From DATKDP01 sp035546335 (GTDB taxonomy: Bacteria > Acidobacteriota > Thermoanaerobaculia > Gp7-AA8), in NCBI GenBank assembly GCA_035546335.1, contig DATKDP010000141.1, positions 1-42,746 of the forward strand: a stretch of 42,746 nucleotides of DNA, given 5' to 3'. The number at the start of each line of letters is the position of its first letter. Positions within the stretch are counted from its first letter, which is position 1. The position numbers were made by a program, and so were the translations under genes. The notes under the pieces are model-generated. The model had not been told where the DNA came from. It ran no database searches and saw only the letters and a list, made by a program, of their open reading frames with translations. Shown here piece after piece: positions 7,132-15,371 of the stretch.

Positions 7132-7896
7132 TTACCGCTGATTGAGACTCCAATCGTAATCATCGTAGTCGATTTTCACATCCGCTGCCGAGTCGATCAC
7201 CTTCACCTTGCCGGCCGAGAGGTAGCGGCGGAGAAACGCGAGCTTCCCTCCTCCCCACTGGTCGAAGTCGTCACCGAACCAATCCATGATCTTCGTGGTG
7301 CGGACGATCAGGGTCTTGCCACGCCTCGAGAGACTCACGCCCAGCGGCCCATTGAGGAACGAGCGGGTTTGATCGTCCAGCTGCGCGTCGATTCGCGCAC
7401 CGACGTATGCTTCATGACGAATCGACGGACAGCTCGTCGCCGCGCAGTTGATGGCGAAGTGAATCCTCGGGTCGCGAAACACTTCTCGAATCCGCTTGTG
7501 CTCGATCTCGTCGAGCGAGATCCGCGCCGAGCCGAACGGCACGAGGTCCTTCTTGAAGACGTTCAACCGCACGATCGGGTCGGTCGAGATGTCGCGAATT
7601 GTCTTCACCGGGTAGTGATCGACGACGATGCCGACGACCGAGATGTTGTAGAGATTGATCCAGAAGGCGAGCTGTTCGTTGCGACTCAGCTTCGCGAGGT
7701 CGACCGCCGCCATCCGCCGACGAAGCTGTTGGAGCGTCGCCGCATCGCGCGCTTTCAGCCCGGCGTATTCCATGCCTCGCGCGGGATCGTAGTGGCGCGC
7801 CAGCAGCATGTTCCAGGTGGAATAATCGGGCTCGGCCGCGAGCAGAGGCGCTGATAGGAAGAAGAGAAGCAGCGAGGCGGCGGCAGATTTGGGCAT
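7132..7896 (-). CDS. DUF547 protein with signal peptide
   Basis: This protein of 254 residues is of unknown function. An N-terminal hydrophobic signal (SAAASLLLFFLSAPLLAAEP) predicts export. The DUF547 hallmarks are QLAFWINLYN near residue 75 and HFAINCAATSCPSIR near residue 145, with conserved asparagine, histidine and cysteines. The domain is distantly related to papain-like or transglutaminase-like folds, but no catalytic role is established. I chose ATG 7896 because it places the signal peptide at the N-terminus; the ORF opens earlier at 7932. It is the first gene of the minus-strand series that continues into the zinc ribbon. Confidence 0.82.
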   Translation of the reverse strand: MPKSAAASLLLFFLSAPLLAAEPDYSTWNMLLARHYDPARGMEYAGLKARDAATLQQLRRRMAAVDLAKLSRNEQLAFWINLYNISVVGIVVDHYPVKTIRDISTDPIVRLNVFKKDLVPFGSARISLDEIEHKRIREVFRDPRIHFAINCAATSCPSIRHEAYVGARIDAQLDDQTRSFLNGPLGVSLSRRGKTLIVRTTKIMDWFGDDFDQWGGGKLAFLRRYLSAGKVKVIDSAADVKIDYDDYDWSLNQR

Positions 7897-7942
7897 TGCG
7901 CTCTCTCCAACAGGGAAGATCGCGGTGATCATCCCTTACGAG

Positions 7943-7972
7943 GGGCGTGGCAAATGCTTCGTCCCTACAAGG
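7943..7972. repeat. Half copy of the 72-bp hairpin element
   Basis: GGCAAATGCTTCGTCCCTAC matches one arm of the element found complete at 17721-17792, 17905-17976, 25218-25289 and 29514-29583. The opposite arm is missing. It lies in the 118-base gap between the aminotransferase and DUF547 genes, where nothing else was recognised. Confidence 0.6.
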
Positions 7973-8014
7973 GCGGCGCAATCAGCGTCGCCCGCGAGAG
8001 TCCGACGGTCCCCG

Positions 8015-9178
8015 CTATGTCGCCTCGAAGAAGCGGCCGATTCGCTCGATGCCATGCTGGATGTTCTCGACGGTCGTGGCGAACGAGAGGCGCAGGAAGC
8101 CCTCACCGCCCCGGCCGAACGCGGCACCGGGAATCGCCAGGACCGCCGCATCGGTCGCCAGCGAGATCGCGGTCGCCACGGAGTCGCAGCGCGGAATCGG
8201 AACGAAAAGATAAAACGCGCCTGCCGGTGGTATGACCGAAACGTGGAGGGAGCCCTCCACCGCCAGCAATGCTGCATCGCGCTGCCTGAGAAACTGCAAG
8301 CGGACCTTCGCGAGCCAGCCGCGGTTCCACTCGTCGTTCTCGAAGATCTCCTCGGCCAGTGCCTGAGAAAAGACCGACGCACAGGTGGTCACGTACTGAT
8401 GCATCGTCACGATCGGCGCTATCAGCTCCTCGCGCGCAATCACCCAGCCGATCCGCAGGCCCGTTGCTCCGTGGCTCTTCGACAACCCCGACAGAACGAT
8501 GGTGTTGCCGCCGCGGCCGAGCAGCGACGCGGGCCTTTCGCCGTAGTGGATCTCCCGATAGACCTCGTCGGAGATGAGCAGTAGATTGCGCTCGTCACTC
8601 ATCGCCGCGAGAGCATCGAGCGTGGCTTCGTCGATCACACCCCCTGTCGGATTCGAAGGAGAATTCACGACGATCGCCTTCGTTCGATCCGTCAGGCGAT
8701 CCCGGATCTCTTCGAGATCGATGCCCCATCCATCTGAATCGAGCCGGTACGCCACCGGTACGCCGCCCGCCAGCCTCGTGAGGGCCTCGTACGAAACGAA
8801 TCCGGGATCAGGGAGCAGAACCTCGTCCCCTTCGGAGACGAACGCCTGGATGACGGCGTAGAGCCCTTCCTCGGTTCCCGCAGTCACACAGATGCCGCTC
8901 TTCGGATCCACGGTGTGGCCGGCCGTCGCAGCGATCCGCTCCCGCAGCGTCAGCGTTCCGGCATTCGGAGAATAGCGCCACGATCTCGTCGAGGCAGCTC
9001 GCCGCGCCATCTCCAGCAATTCCCCGTCCGGCTCGAGATTCGGCTCACCGAGCCCGAGGTTGATCGAGAGCGGCGTCGCGAGAGCGTTGATGCGCCGGAT
9101 CAGCGAGATCTCGATCGAGTCGAGACGCCGCGCCGGCCGGATGGCAGATCGTCCGGCGAGGGGAGCCTCGAGCTCCAT
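8015..9178 (-). CDS. PLP aminotransferase, probable N-succinyl-DAP aminotransferase (DapC role)
   Basis: This 387-residue fold-type I, class I/II aminotransferase has NSPSNPTGG near residue 175, the DEVYREI segment with the pyridoxal-binding aspartate, and the Schiff-base lysine in SGLSKSHG followed by GLRIGW. The start codon shares one base with the dapD stop (TGATG), so it is the last gene of the asd-lysC-dapBAD operon. From that position I infer that it performs the transamination after DapD, giving N-succinyl-LL-2,6-diaminopimelate. The family itself is broad (AspC, DapC, PatA, DapL-like), so specificity rests on context. A typical DapE is not in the window. Confidence 0.82.
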   Translation of the reverse strand: MELEAPLAGRSAIRPARRLDSIEISLIRRINALATPLSINLGLGEPNLEPDGELLEMARRAASTRSWRYSPNAGTLTLRERIAATAGHTVDPKSGICVTAGTEEGLYAVIQAFVSEGDEVLLPDPGFVSYEALTRLAGGVPVAYRLDSDGWGIDLEEIRDRLTDRTKAIVVNSPSNPTGGVIDEATLDALAAMSDERNLLLISDEVYREIHYGERPASLLGRGGNTIVLSGLSKSHGATGLRIGWVIAREELIAPIVTMHQYVTTCASVFSQALAEEIFENDEWNRGWLAKVRLQFLRQRDAALLAVEGSLHVSVIPPAGAFYLFVPIPRCDSVATAISLATDAAVLAIPGAAFGRGGEGFLRLSFATTVENIQHGIERIGRFFEAT

Positions 9179-10014
9179 CAGCGAAGCGCCTCTTCGAGGG
9201 CGGTCGCCGCATCGGTCTTTTCATCCCGGTACTTCACGATGATCGGCGTCGCAACCTGCAGGCCATGCTGCTCGCCGAACTTGCCGGCGAGAGGCCGGCT
9301 GCCGGGAACGACGACCGCGCCGTACGGAATCTCCAGCGGACGCTCTGGCGTCTGACGGTAGATCTGATCGCGCACCGCGTCGTACACCGGCGTCGATGCA
9401 GTGATGACGACCCCCGCACCGATCACCGCCCTGGCGCGGACGATCGTGCCTTCGTAAATACCAGCATTCCCCCCCACGACGACGTCATCCTCGATGATCA
9501 CCGGCAGTCTGCCGATCGGCTCGAGAACCCCGCCGATCTGAGCGGCGGCGCTGATGTGGACGCGCTTTCCGACCTGGGCACACGATCCTACGAGTGCGTG
9601 GGAATCGATCATCGTATCCTCGTCGACCCACGCGCCGATGTTCACGAATGCCGGCGGCATCATGACGACTCCCTTCGCCACGTACGCCCCGCGACGGATC
9701 GACGATCCCCCGGGGACGATCCGAACGCCTTCGTCTTTTCGGAAGCGGCGGGGCGGGATGGTGTCTTTATCGATGAACGACAGCGATCCGGAGGCGAACT
9801 CGGTCGGCGAGCCGAGCCGAAAGGCGGCGAGGACCCCCTCTTTGACCCAGGCCTGCGCTCTCCAGATTCCATTCTCGTCGCGCATCGCTGCCCGGATGGT
9901 TCCCTTCTCGAGCTCGGTCAGGAAGAGTCCGATGATCCGCAGAACGTCCTGCCGGTTTGAAAGCGAGTCGAGCCCCGTGAGGCGTTGCTCGATGGTCTGG
10001 ACACTCGAGGTCAT
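9178..10014 (-). CDS. dapD: 2,3,4,5-tetrahydropyridine-2,6-dicarboxylate N-succinyltransferase
   Basis: This 278-residue, trimeric left-handed beta-helix enzyme transfers succinyl from succinyl-CoA to tetrahydrodipicolinate. The core reads VRIVPGGSSIRRGAYVAKGVVMMP, VNIGAWVDEDTMIDSHALVGSCAQVGK and IGGVLEPIG, followed by hexapeptide turns, matching the E. coli-type enzyme (274 aa). It shows that this organism uses the succinylase branch rather than the acetylase, dehydrogenase or DapL branches. It lies 21 bases downstream of dapA and its stop overlaps the next start. Confidence 0.95.
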   Translation of the reverse strand: MTSSVQTIEQRLTGLDSLSNRQDVLRIIGLFLTELEKGTIRAAMRDENGIWRAQAWVKEGVLAAFRLGSPTEFASGSLSFIDKDTIPPRRFRKDEGVRIVPGGSSIRRGAYVAKGVVMMPPAFVNIGAWVDEDTMIDSHALVGSCAQVGKRVHISAAAQIGGVLEPIGRLPVIIEDDVVVGGNAGIYEGTIVRARAVIGAGVVITASTPVYDAVRDQIYRQTPERPLEIPYGAVVVPGSRPLAGKFGEQHGLQVATPIIVKYRDEKTDAATALEEALR

Positions 10015-10035
10015 GAAGCCTCCTCCTTGTCGGAA

Positions 10036-10965
10036 TCAGCCCGAAACTCTCGTCTCGAGCAGCTGGCAATCGGCGAGAATCGCCCGAAGCGTACTTCGAT
10101 TCGCCTCGCTGATCGGCGCAAGCGGCGATCGAACGTTCGAGCTCTCGAGAACCCCCATCATCTCGAGTGCAACCTTCACCGGGATCGGATTCGACTCGAT
10201 GAAGTTCCCGTTCATCAGCGGGAGGTATGCGAAATGGATGCGGCGTGCGGTCTCCAGGTCTCCCTGCAGCGCAGCAGAGGTCAATTGTTTCATCTGTCGT
10301 GGAATCTCGTTGGCAGCCACGGAGATCACGCCGTCTGCGCCGCAGGCGATGAGAGGAAGGGTCCAGGAATCGTCGCCGCTGAGCAGCAGAAAGCCCGGCT
10401 CGCGAAGCCGCAGAATTTCGAACACCTGCTCGAGGTTCGCCGACGCCTCCTTGACTCCGATGACGTTGGAGATCTCGTGCGCGATGCGAAGCGTCGTCGC
10501 CGCCGTCATGTTCACGCCGGTTCTCCCCGGGACGTTGTAGAGAATCATCGGGAATCCGAACCGTGCCTTCTCGGCGGCAGCCGCCTGGGCGCCGAAGTGT
10601 CGAAGCAGCCCGTCAGGGGTCGGCTTGTTGTAGTAGGGAGTAATCGTCAGAAGGCCGTCGGCGCCGAGGTCGGCGGCTGCCTTCGCCAGCTCGGCGGCGC
10701 TCGGGGTCGAATTGCTCCCAGCGCCCGCGAGAACAGGGACGCGCCCTCCGGCCTGCTTTACCGTCAACTCCACCACGCGCAGGTGCTCCTCGCGGCTCAG
10801 AGCGGGATTTTCGCCGGTCGTTCCGCAGGGAACGAGGAAGTCGGTTCCTTCTTCGATCTGCCGGTCGATGAAGCGCTGCAATGCCGCCTCATCGAGCGCA
10901 CCATCGTCGCGGAACGGCGTCACGAGAGCGACGCCGACGCCTCGGAATCGATCGTGTCGTGTCAT
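10036..10965 (-). CDS. dapA: 4-hydroxy-tetrahydrodipicolinate synthase
   Basis: This 309-residue TIM-barrel enzyme condenses pyruvate with aspartate semialdehyde, committing carbon to DAP and lysine. The sequence shows GVALVTPF at the N-terminus, CGTTGENPALS, ITPYYNKPTPDG, the active-site tyrosine in YNVPGRTG and the Schiff-base lysine in GVKEAS. Length is close to the family norm of 290-300. It sits between dapB and dapD, 45 bases after the dapB stop. The gene start at 10965 is preceded by an AGGTGC-type Shine-Dalgarno. Confidence 0.95.
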   Translation of the reverse strand: MTRHDRFRGVGVALVTPFRDDGALDEAALQRFIDRQIEEGTDFLVPCGTTGENPALSREEHLRVVELTVKQAGGRVPVLAGAGSNSTPSAAELAKAAADLGADGLLTITPYYNKPTPDGLLRHFGAQAAAAEKARFGFPMILYNVPGRTGVNMTAATTLRIAHEISNVIGVKEASANLEQVFEILRLREPGFLLLSGDDSWTLPLIACGADGVISVAANEIPRQMKQLTSAALQGDLETARRIHFAYLPLMNGNFIESNPIPVKVALEMMGVLESSNVRSPLAPISEANRSTLRAILADCQLLETRVSG

Positions 10966-11010
10966 CGAAGCACCTCCGGATGAAGCCGCACGCTTCTGCT
11001 TCCGTTGATT

Positions 11011-11700
11011 CTACGCCTTCACTCCGAAACCGAGCAGTTCGTCGAAGCGGAAAAAGCCGCGCTTCCCGTGGATTGCTTCCGCTGCGAGCAGCGCGCCGCG
11101 CGCAAATCCGTCGCGGTTTCGCGCGCGATGCGTGATCTCGATCAGATCATCGGCCGAATCGAACAGCAGGGTGTGAAGACCGACTTCGGCCCCGACGCGC
11201 AGCGAGGCGACCGCGGGAACGATCCGCCCGGCGCTTCCCGCCTCCACCTCCGAGGCGATGCGGAGTGCCGTGCCGCTGGGAGCGTCCTTCTTCCCGGCAT
11301 GATGACGCTCTTCGATGCCGCACCCGTATCCGTCGAAGCCGGCAACGAGATGCGCCGCCGTGCGGGCGATCACGAAGAGAGCATTCGCTCCGGGAGAAAA
11401 ATTCGCGGCGTGAACGGCGCCGATTCCGGCGGCTTCGCATCGTTCACGGACGGCATCGGCCTGCTCATTCCAGCCGGTCGTACCGATCACCAGGTCGATG
11501 CGCGCGGCACACGCGGCGTCGACCACGGAGCGAACCGCGTCTCGGTGCGAGAAGTCGATGAGCACGTCGGCTTCGCGGAGCAGCTCCGGCTCGATCGGCC
11601 GCGAACGGTCGAATCGGCCGACGACCTGGTGCTGCCGCTCACTGGCGATGCGCTCCAGCGCCCGCCCCATCCGTCCGGTTCCGTGCAGCGCGATTCTCAC
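11011..11700 (-). CDS. dapB: 4-hydroxy-tetrahydrodipicolinate reductase (short form)
   Basis: This 229-residue NAD(P)H-dependent reductase acts on the DapA product. The Rossmann turn HGTGRMGRA opens the protein, and GTTGW plus EERHHAGKKDAPSGTA supply the catalytic His and Lys. I chose GTG 11700 because it gives the family N-terminus and overlaps the lysC stop as GTGA; the open frame to 11862 only shadows lysC. It is shorter than E. coli DapB (273), with shortened segments before the active site, but short forms are known. Upstream coupling to lysC and downstream dapA place it in the lysine/DAP operon. Confidence 0.93.
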   Translation of the reverse strand: MRIALHGTGRMGRALERIASERQHQVVGRFDRSRPIEPELLREADVLIDFSHRDAVRSVVDAACAARIDLVIGTTGWNEQADAVRERCEAAGIGAVHAANFSPGANALFVIARTAAHLVAGFDGYGCGIEERHHAGKKDAPSGTALRIASEVEAGSAGRIVPAVASLRVGAEVGLHTLLFDSADDLIEITHRARNRDGFARGALLAAEAIHGKRGFFRFDELLGFGVKA

Positions 11701-13070
11701 GCCACCTCCGCACGCTCGGATTCGAACAGAACGCGATGCAGCGAGCGCACCGCGCGCTCGGCCTCCTTCTCGGGAACGGCGATGCTGAGGTTCAGATCGG
11801 ATGTGCCGAGCGAGATCATCGAGATCCGAACCCCTGCCAGCGCGGGAAAGATGCTTCCCCACACGGCAGGGTCGCGCATCAGGTTTCTTCCGACGATCGC
11901 AATGATGGACTGGCTCGGCATGACATCGACCTCGGCGAAGGCGCGAAGTCTGCCCGTGAGCGACTCGATCTTGTCCGACCGGTCGATCGTCACCGAGACG
12001 GAGACTTCCGAGGTCGTGACGAGATCGACCGGTACGCTTTCCTCGTCGAACTCTTTGAAGATGCGAGCGAGAAACCCATGTGCGCCGAGCATCTGACTGG
12101 TGGTGATGTGCACGACCGTGATGCCGTTCTTGACGGCGATGGCCCGCGGCCCCGATTCGCTCTTTCCCTCGCGGGTGATCAGCGTGCCGCGGCTCGTGCG
12201 GTTGCGGGTGTTGAGCACGCGAATCGGGATGCCTCGCTCGACCGCGGGGGCGATCGTTTTCGGATGAAGCACTTTCGCACCGAAGTATGCGAGCTCCGCT
12301 GCTTCCACATAGGAGATCACGTCGATGATCTTCGCCTCCGGATTGATGCGGGGATCGGTGGTCATCATCCCGTCGACATCGGTCCAGATCTGAATCTCCT
12401 CCGCCTCGATCGCCGCCCCGACGATCGCTGCACTGTAGTCCGATCCTCCCCGGCCGAGCGTCGTCGTCGCTCCCTGGAGCGATCGGCCGATGAAGCCGCC
12501 CATGACCGGGATGTGGTTGCGCTCGAGCTCCGGCAGGAGGACTCGTCCCGCCGCGGCTTTCGTTTCGTTCATCAGAGGACTCGCCTGCCCGAATCGGGCA
12601 TCGGTGATGATCACCTCTTCGGAATCGATGTACTCTCCCGGAAACGTGCGGAGCCGCAGCGAATAGGCGAAGAGGAGCGAGGAGAGCTTCTCGCCGATGG
12701 CCACGATCTTGTCGCCCGCCCGCTGGGTCACTTCACCGACGTGCGCGATTCCCTTCAGGATGTCGAGAATCTGATCGGTATGGCGCCGGAGCTGCTTCAT
12801 GAACGACTCGAGATAGTCGGACTTCTGCCGGACCAGCTCGCGTGCCACGCTCTCGTGCCGCTCGCGGATCGCTTCGACGATTCCGGTGACCTCGTCGATG
12901 CTTCCGTCCGCGGCGAGGCGGGCCGCCTCCACGAGCTGATTGGTGACCCCGGCCAGAGCGGAGACGATCACTACGGGCCGGCGATCGCGCGCCGCCGCGA
13001 CGATCTCGATCGCTTCCTCCATTCTTTCGGAGTCGCCGACCGATGTTCCGCCGAACTTGATGACGATCAC
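11697..13070 (-). CDS. lysC: Aspartokinase
   Basis: This 457-residue monofunctional aspartate kinase makes aspartyl phosphate, the first step towards lysine, threonine and methionine. KFGGTSVGD lies at residues 5-13, GRGGSDYSAA near 228, WTDVDGMMTTDPR near 249, and two C-terminal ACT-type regions follow from about 310, the second with IVGRNLM. The length and pattern resemble the lysine-sensitive class with a long helical insert. GTG 13070 overlaps the asd stop (GTGA), so expression is coupled. Feedback inhibition by lysine through the ACT domains is likely but inferred from the family. Confidence 0.95.
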   Translation of the reverse strand: MIVIKFGGTSVGDSERMEEAIEIVAAARDRRPVVIVSALAGVTNQLVEAARLAADGSIDEVTGIVEAIRERHESVARELVRQKSDYLESFMKQLRRHTDQILDILKGIAHVGEVTQRAGDKIVAIGEKLSSLLFAYSLRLRTFPGEYIDSEEVIITDARFGQASPLMNETKAAAGRVLLPELERNHIPVMGGFIGRSLQGATTTLGRGGSDYSAAIVGAAIEAEEIQIWTDVDGMMTTDPRINPEAKIIDVISYVEAAELAYFGAKVLHPKTIAPAVERGIPIRVLNTRNRTSRGTLITREGKSESGPRAIAVKNGITVVHITTSQMLGAHGFLARIFKEFDEESVPVDLVTTSEVSVSVTIDRSDKIESLTGRLRAFAEVDVMPSQSIIAIVGRNLMRDPAVWGSIFPALAGVRISMISLGTSDLNLSIAVPEKEAERAVRSLHRVLFESERAEVA

Positions 13071-14227
13071 GGCAACAGGCCCTTCGCCTTCAGCATCTCG
13101 GCGTTGAGGATCGCCGCACCCGCCGCACCGCGGATCGTGTTGTGGACGAGCGCCACCATTCTGAGATCGAGCAGCGTGCAGGGCCGGAGCCGTCCGACGC
13201 TGACCGCCATCCCCCCTTCCCGGCTCCGATCGAGCCGCGGCTGCGGGCGGTCCGGCTCCTCGACATAATGAAGGGGCTTCTTCGGTGCCGACGGAAGGCG
13301 GAGGAGCTGCGGCTCGCCGACGAACGAGTCGATCGCTGCACGGACGTCATCGATGAGCCGCTCGATGGGAAAGTGGCGCAGCAAATCGTGTCGATTGCGA
13401 AAGGCGATCGACATGCAGATCAGATGACCGTCGAGGACGGGAACGCGATTCGTCTGGGCGGAGATCCTGAAGCCGGCATCGTGAAATGCCTCCTTCGCCC
13501 ACAGCCCCAGGATCTTGCGCGGCTCGGTCTCGATCTTGTCTTCTTCTCCGGAGATCGCCGGAATGACGTTGTCGAGAATCGACCACGACGAGACTCCGGC
13601 ATAGCCGGCCCCGGAGATCGCCTGCAGGGTCACGGCGTGGATCGTCTCGATTCCGTGCTGCTGCTCGATCGGTGCGATGGCCAGTGTGAGGCCGATGGTC
13701 GAGCAGTTCGGATTCGTGACGATGTAGCCTTCCCCTCCGCGCCGTTTCTTCTGCACTTCGATCGCTCCGAGGTGATCCGGATTGATCTCGGGAATCAAAA
13801 GCGGAACGTCGGGGGCCATTCGGTGATTGTGCGAATTGGAGACCACGGCGCATCCCCGGGCTGCGTGCTCCTCCTCGACGTCCCCGGCGACGGAAGAGTC
13901 GAGGGCCGAAAAGACGAGCTTCGATTCGAGCCGCTCGCTCGCCGGTTTGATCACCAGCGAAGCAGCCGGCTCTGGCAGGGCCGAATCGAGCCGCCACTCC
14001 GCAGTCTCGCCGTAGTACTTCCCCGCGCTTCTCTCGGAAGCCGCGACTTCGTGCAGGCGAAACCATGGATGATTCGCCAGGAGCTGAACGAATCGCTGTC
14101 CCACCGAGCCGGTGGCACCGAGGACCGCGACGGGAATTCGTTCGGTCTCCGGCAGGTGCACGACCGGCGTCGCCTCGCCGGCGAGCCCCGGAACGATCTC
14201 GGGGGCGATGTCGGATACCTGCGCCAT
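13067..14227 (-). CDS. asd: Aspartate-semialdehyde dehydrogenase (archaeal/fungal-type)
   Basis: This 386-residue NADP-dependent enzyme reduces aspartyl phosphate to the semialdehyde. The nucleotide site is AVLGATGSVGQRF, the catalytic cysteine lies in VTNPNCSTIGL, and the substrate-binding histidine is probably in the PVLDGHL block. The SVGQRFVQLL style and overall length fit the archaeal/fungal subclass better than the E. coli one. ATG 14227 has a GAGGAG Shine-Dalgarno eight bases upstream; the open frame to 14317 only crosses the leader. It is the first gene of the operon and follows an intrinsic terminator by about 15 bases, see the attenuator entry. Confidence 0.94.
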   Translation of the reverse strand: MAQVSDIAPEIVPGLAGEATPVVHLPETERIPVAVLGATGSVGQRFVQLLANHPWFRLHEVAASERSAGKYYGETAEWRLDSALPEPAASLVIKPASERLESKLVFSALDSSVAGDVEEEHAARGCAVVSNSHNHRMAPDVPLLIPEINPDHLGAIEVQKKRRGGEGYIVTNPNCSTIGLTLAIAPIEQQHGIETIHAVTLQAISGAGYAGVSSWSILDNVIPAISGEEDKIETEPRKILGLWAKEAFHDAGFRISAQTNRVPVLDGHLICMSIAFRNRHDLLRHFPIERLIDDVRAAIDSFVGEPQLLRLPSAPKKPLHYVEEPDRPQPRLDRSREGGMAVSVGRLRPCTLLDLRMVALVHNTIRGAAGAAILNAEMLKAKGLLP

Positions 14228-14241
14228 GGAAAACTCCTCGG

Positions 14242-14261
14242 AAAAAAGCCGGTTGCCCGGC
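14242..14261 (-). terminator. Intrinsic terminator inside the asd leader
   Basis: Read on the minus strand, GCCGG-GCAA-CCGGC (14261-14248) is followed at once by six T (14247-14242). It ends just 15 bases before the asd start codon. It could end the egtD transcript or act as a regulated terminator within the asd leader. Confidence 0.78.
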
Positions 14262-14291
14262 AGGGCTTGATCGGCCGGGGGAATTCCCGGC
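14248..14291 (-). promoter_or_regulatory. Attenuator-like leader of the asd-lysC-dap operon
   Basis: Four segments can pair in two exclusive ways. On the minus strand, segment 1 (GCCGGG, 14291-14286) pairs with segment 2 (CCCGGC, 14279-14274), leaving segment 3 (GCCGGG, 14261-14256) to form the terminator with segment 4 (14252-14248). Alternatively segment 2 pairs perfectly with segment 3 and abolishes the terminator. No lysine-rich leader peptide and no complete lysine or SAM riboswitch could be found in the roughly 100 available bases. Confidence 0.5.
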
Positions 14292-14343
14292 TGCCACCTG
14301 CTTCGGATTCGATGCAAATTCCGTGAGAGGGGCGAGCGGAATG

Positions 14344-15318
14344 TTAGCCCGAAACTTCGAGAACGTGCACGCTGAAGAGCTTACCCTCGTCGATCCAGAC
14401 CTCGGACGGGCGAAACCGGGTCTCTTTCAGCAGCTCGTGAAACGCATCCACCGAGTACTTGTACGAGTTTTCCGTATGGATCCTCTCGCCGGCTGCGAGC
14501 TCGAACGATTCGCCGGCACAGTGGATCGTCTGATCACGGATGCTTTCGAGATACATCTCGATGCGGCCCGCCGCTTCGTTGTACCAGGCAACGTGGGCGA
14601 AGGCGTCGAGATCGAAGTCCGCCGCGAGCTCGCGATTCAGTCGCGCGAGCATGTTGCGATTGAACTCCGCGGTGACCCCGGCACTGTCGTCATAGGCCCG
14701 ATCGAGAATCGAGGTCTTCTTCACCAGGTCGACGCCGATGATCATCAGATCGGCGCGTCGCAGCGCGCGCGAGCAGTCGTCCAGAAAGCGACGCGCCTCG
14801 TCAGGCTCGAAGTTGCCGATCGTCGATCCCGGAAAGAAGAGAAGGCGTCTCCGATGCGATCCCGTCTCGGGAATCGCAAGACCGTCGAGGTAGTCGGCAC
14901 AGACCGCGACGACGCGAACCGAAGGATAGTCGTCGTTGATCCGTCCGGCTGACTCGGCGAGATGCTCGCGCGAGATGTCGATGGGGATGTAGGTGATCGG
15001 CTCGTCGAGCGCTTCGAGAAGAATCCTGACTTTCGTGCTGCTTCCGCTGCCCAGCTCGATGATCGCGACATCGGAGCCGATGCGCGAGGCCAGCGAAGGA
15101 ACATTCCTGCGGAGAATCGCGATCTCCGTGCGTGTGAGGTAATACTCCGGAAGGCGGGTGATCTGCTCGAAGAGCTCCGATCCCCTCTTGTCGTAGAAGA
15201 GCTTCGGCGGAAGCCTGCGCGGCCGGCTCCGAAGTCCTTCGAGAACCTCTTCCTGAAGGCTGGCCAACCTGGGATGGAGATCGACGAGCTCGAAGTCGCC
15301 TTTGATGGTCTCAGGCAT
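14344..15318 (-). CDS. egtD: L-histidine N-alpha-methyltransferase (EgtD)
   Basis: This SAM-dependent enzyme of 324 residues trimethylates histidine to hercynine (histidine betaine), the first ergothioneine step. PPKLFYDKRGSELFEQIT and LPEYYLTRTE open the domain, ELGSGSSTK is the SAM site, and FFPGSTIGNF supplies the conserved asparagine. The TENS segment near residue 282 keeps the Glu and Ser that contact histidine in mycobacterial EgtD. The length fits the family. I chose ATG 15318 because homology begins there. It follows the betaine-type ABC substrate-binding gene by 53 bases on the same strand. EgtB, EgtC and EgtE are absent nearby, so the end product could be hercynine itself or ergothioneine completed elsewhere. 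Confidence 0.9.
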   Translation of the reverse strand: MPETIKGDFELVDLHPRLASLQEEVLEGLRSRPRRLPPKLFYDKRGSELFEQITRLPEYYLTRTEIAILRRNVPSLASRIGSDVAIIELGSGSSTKVRILLEALDEPITYIPIDISREHLAESAGRINDDYPSVRVVAVCADYLDGLAIPETGSHRRRLLFFPGSTIGNFEPDEARRFLDDCSRALRRADLMIIGVDLVKKTSILDRAYDDSAGVTAEFNRNMLARLNRELAADFDLDAFAHVAWYNEAAGRIEMYLESIRDQTIHCAGESFELAAGERIHTENSYKYSVDAFHELLKETRFRPSEVWIDEGKLFSVHVLEVSG

Positions 15319-15371
15319 GAGCGAGGGGCCATTGTAACAAGGGCGGTCCGCAAGGGAAGCGCACGCCCACG

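Noticed and set aside
14230..14343. Lysine or SAM riboswitch in the asd leader
   Set aside because: The leader is too short for a lysine riboswitch, and although GGCAACC and GATCAAGCC-like pieces occur, the downstream P3 and P1 partner strands of SAM-I/IV are absent.
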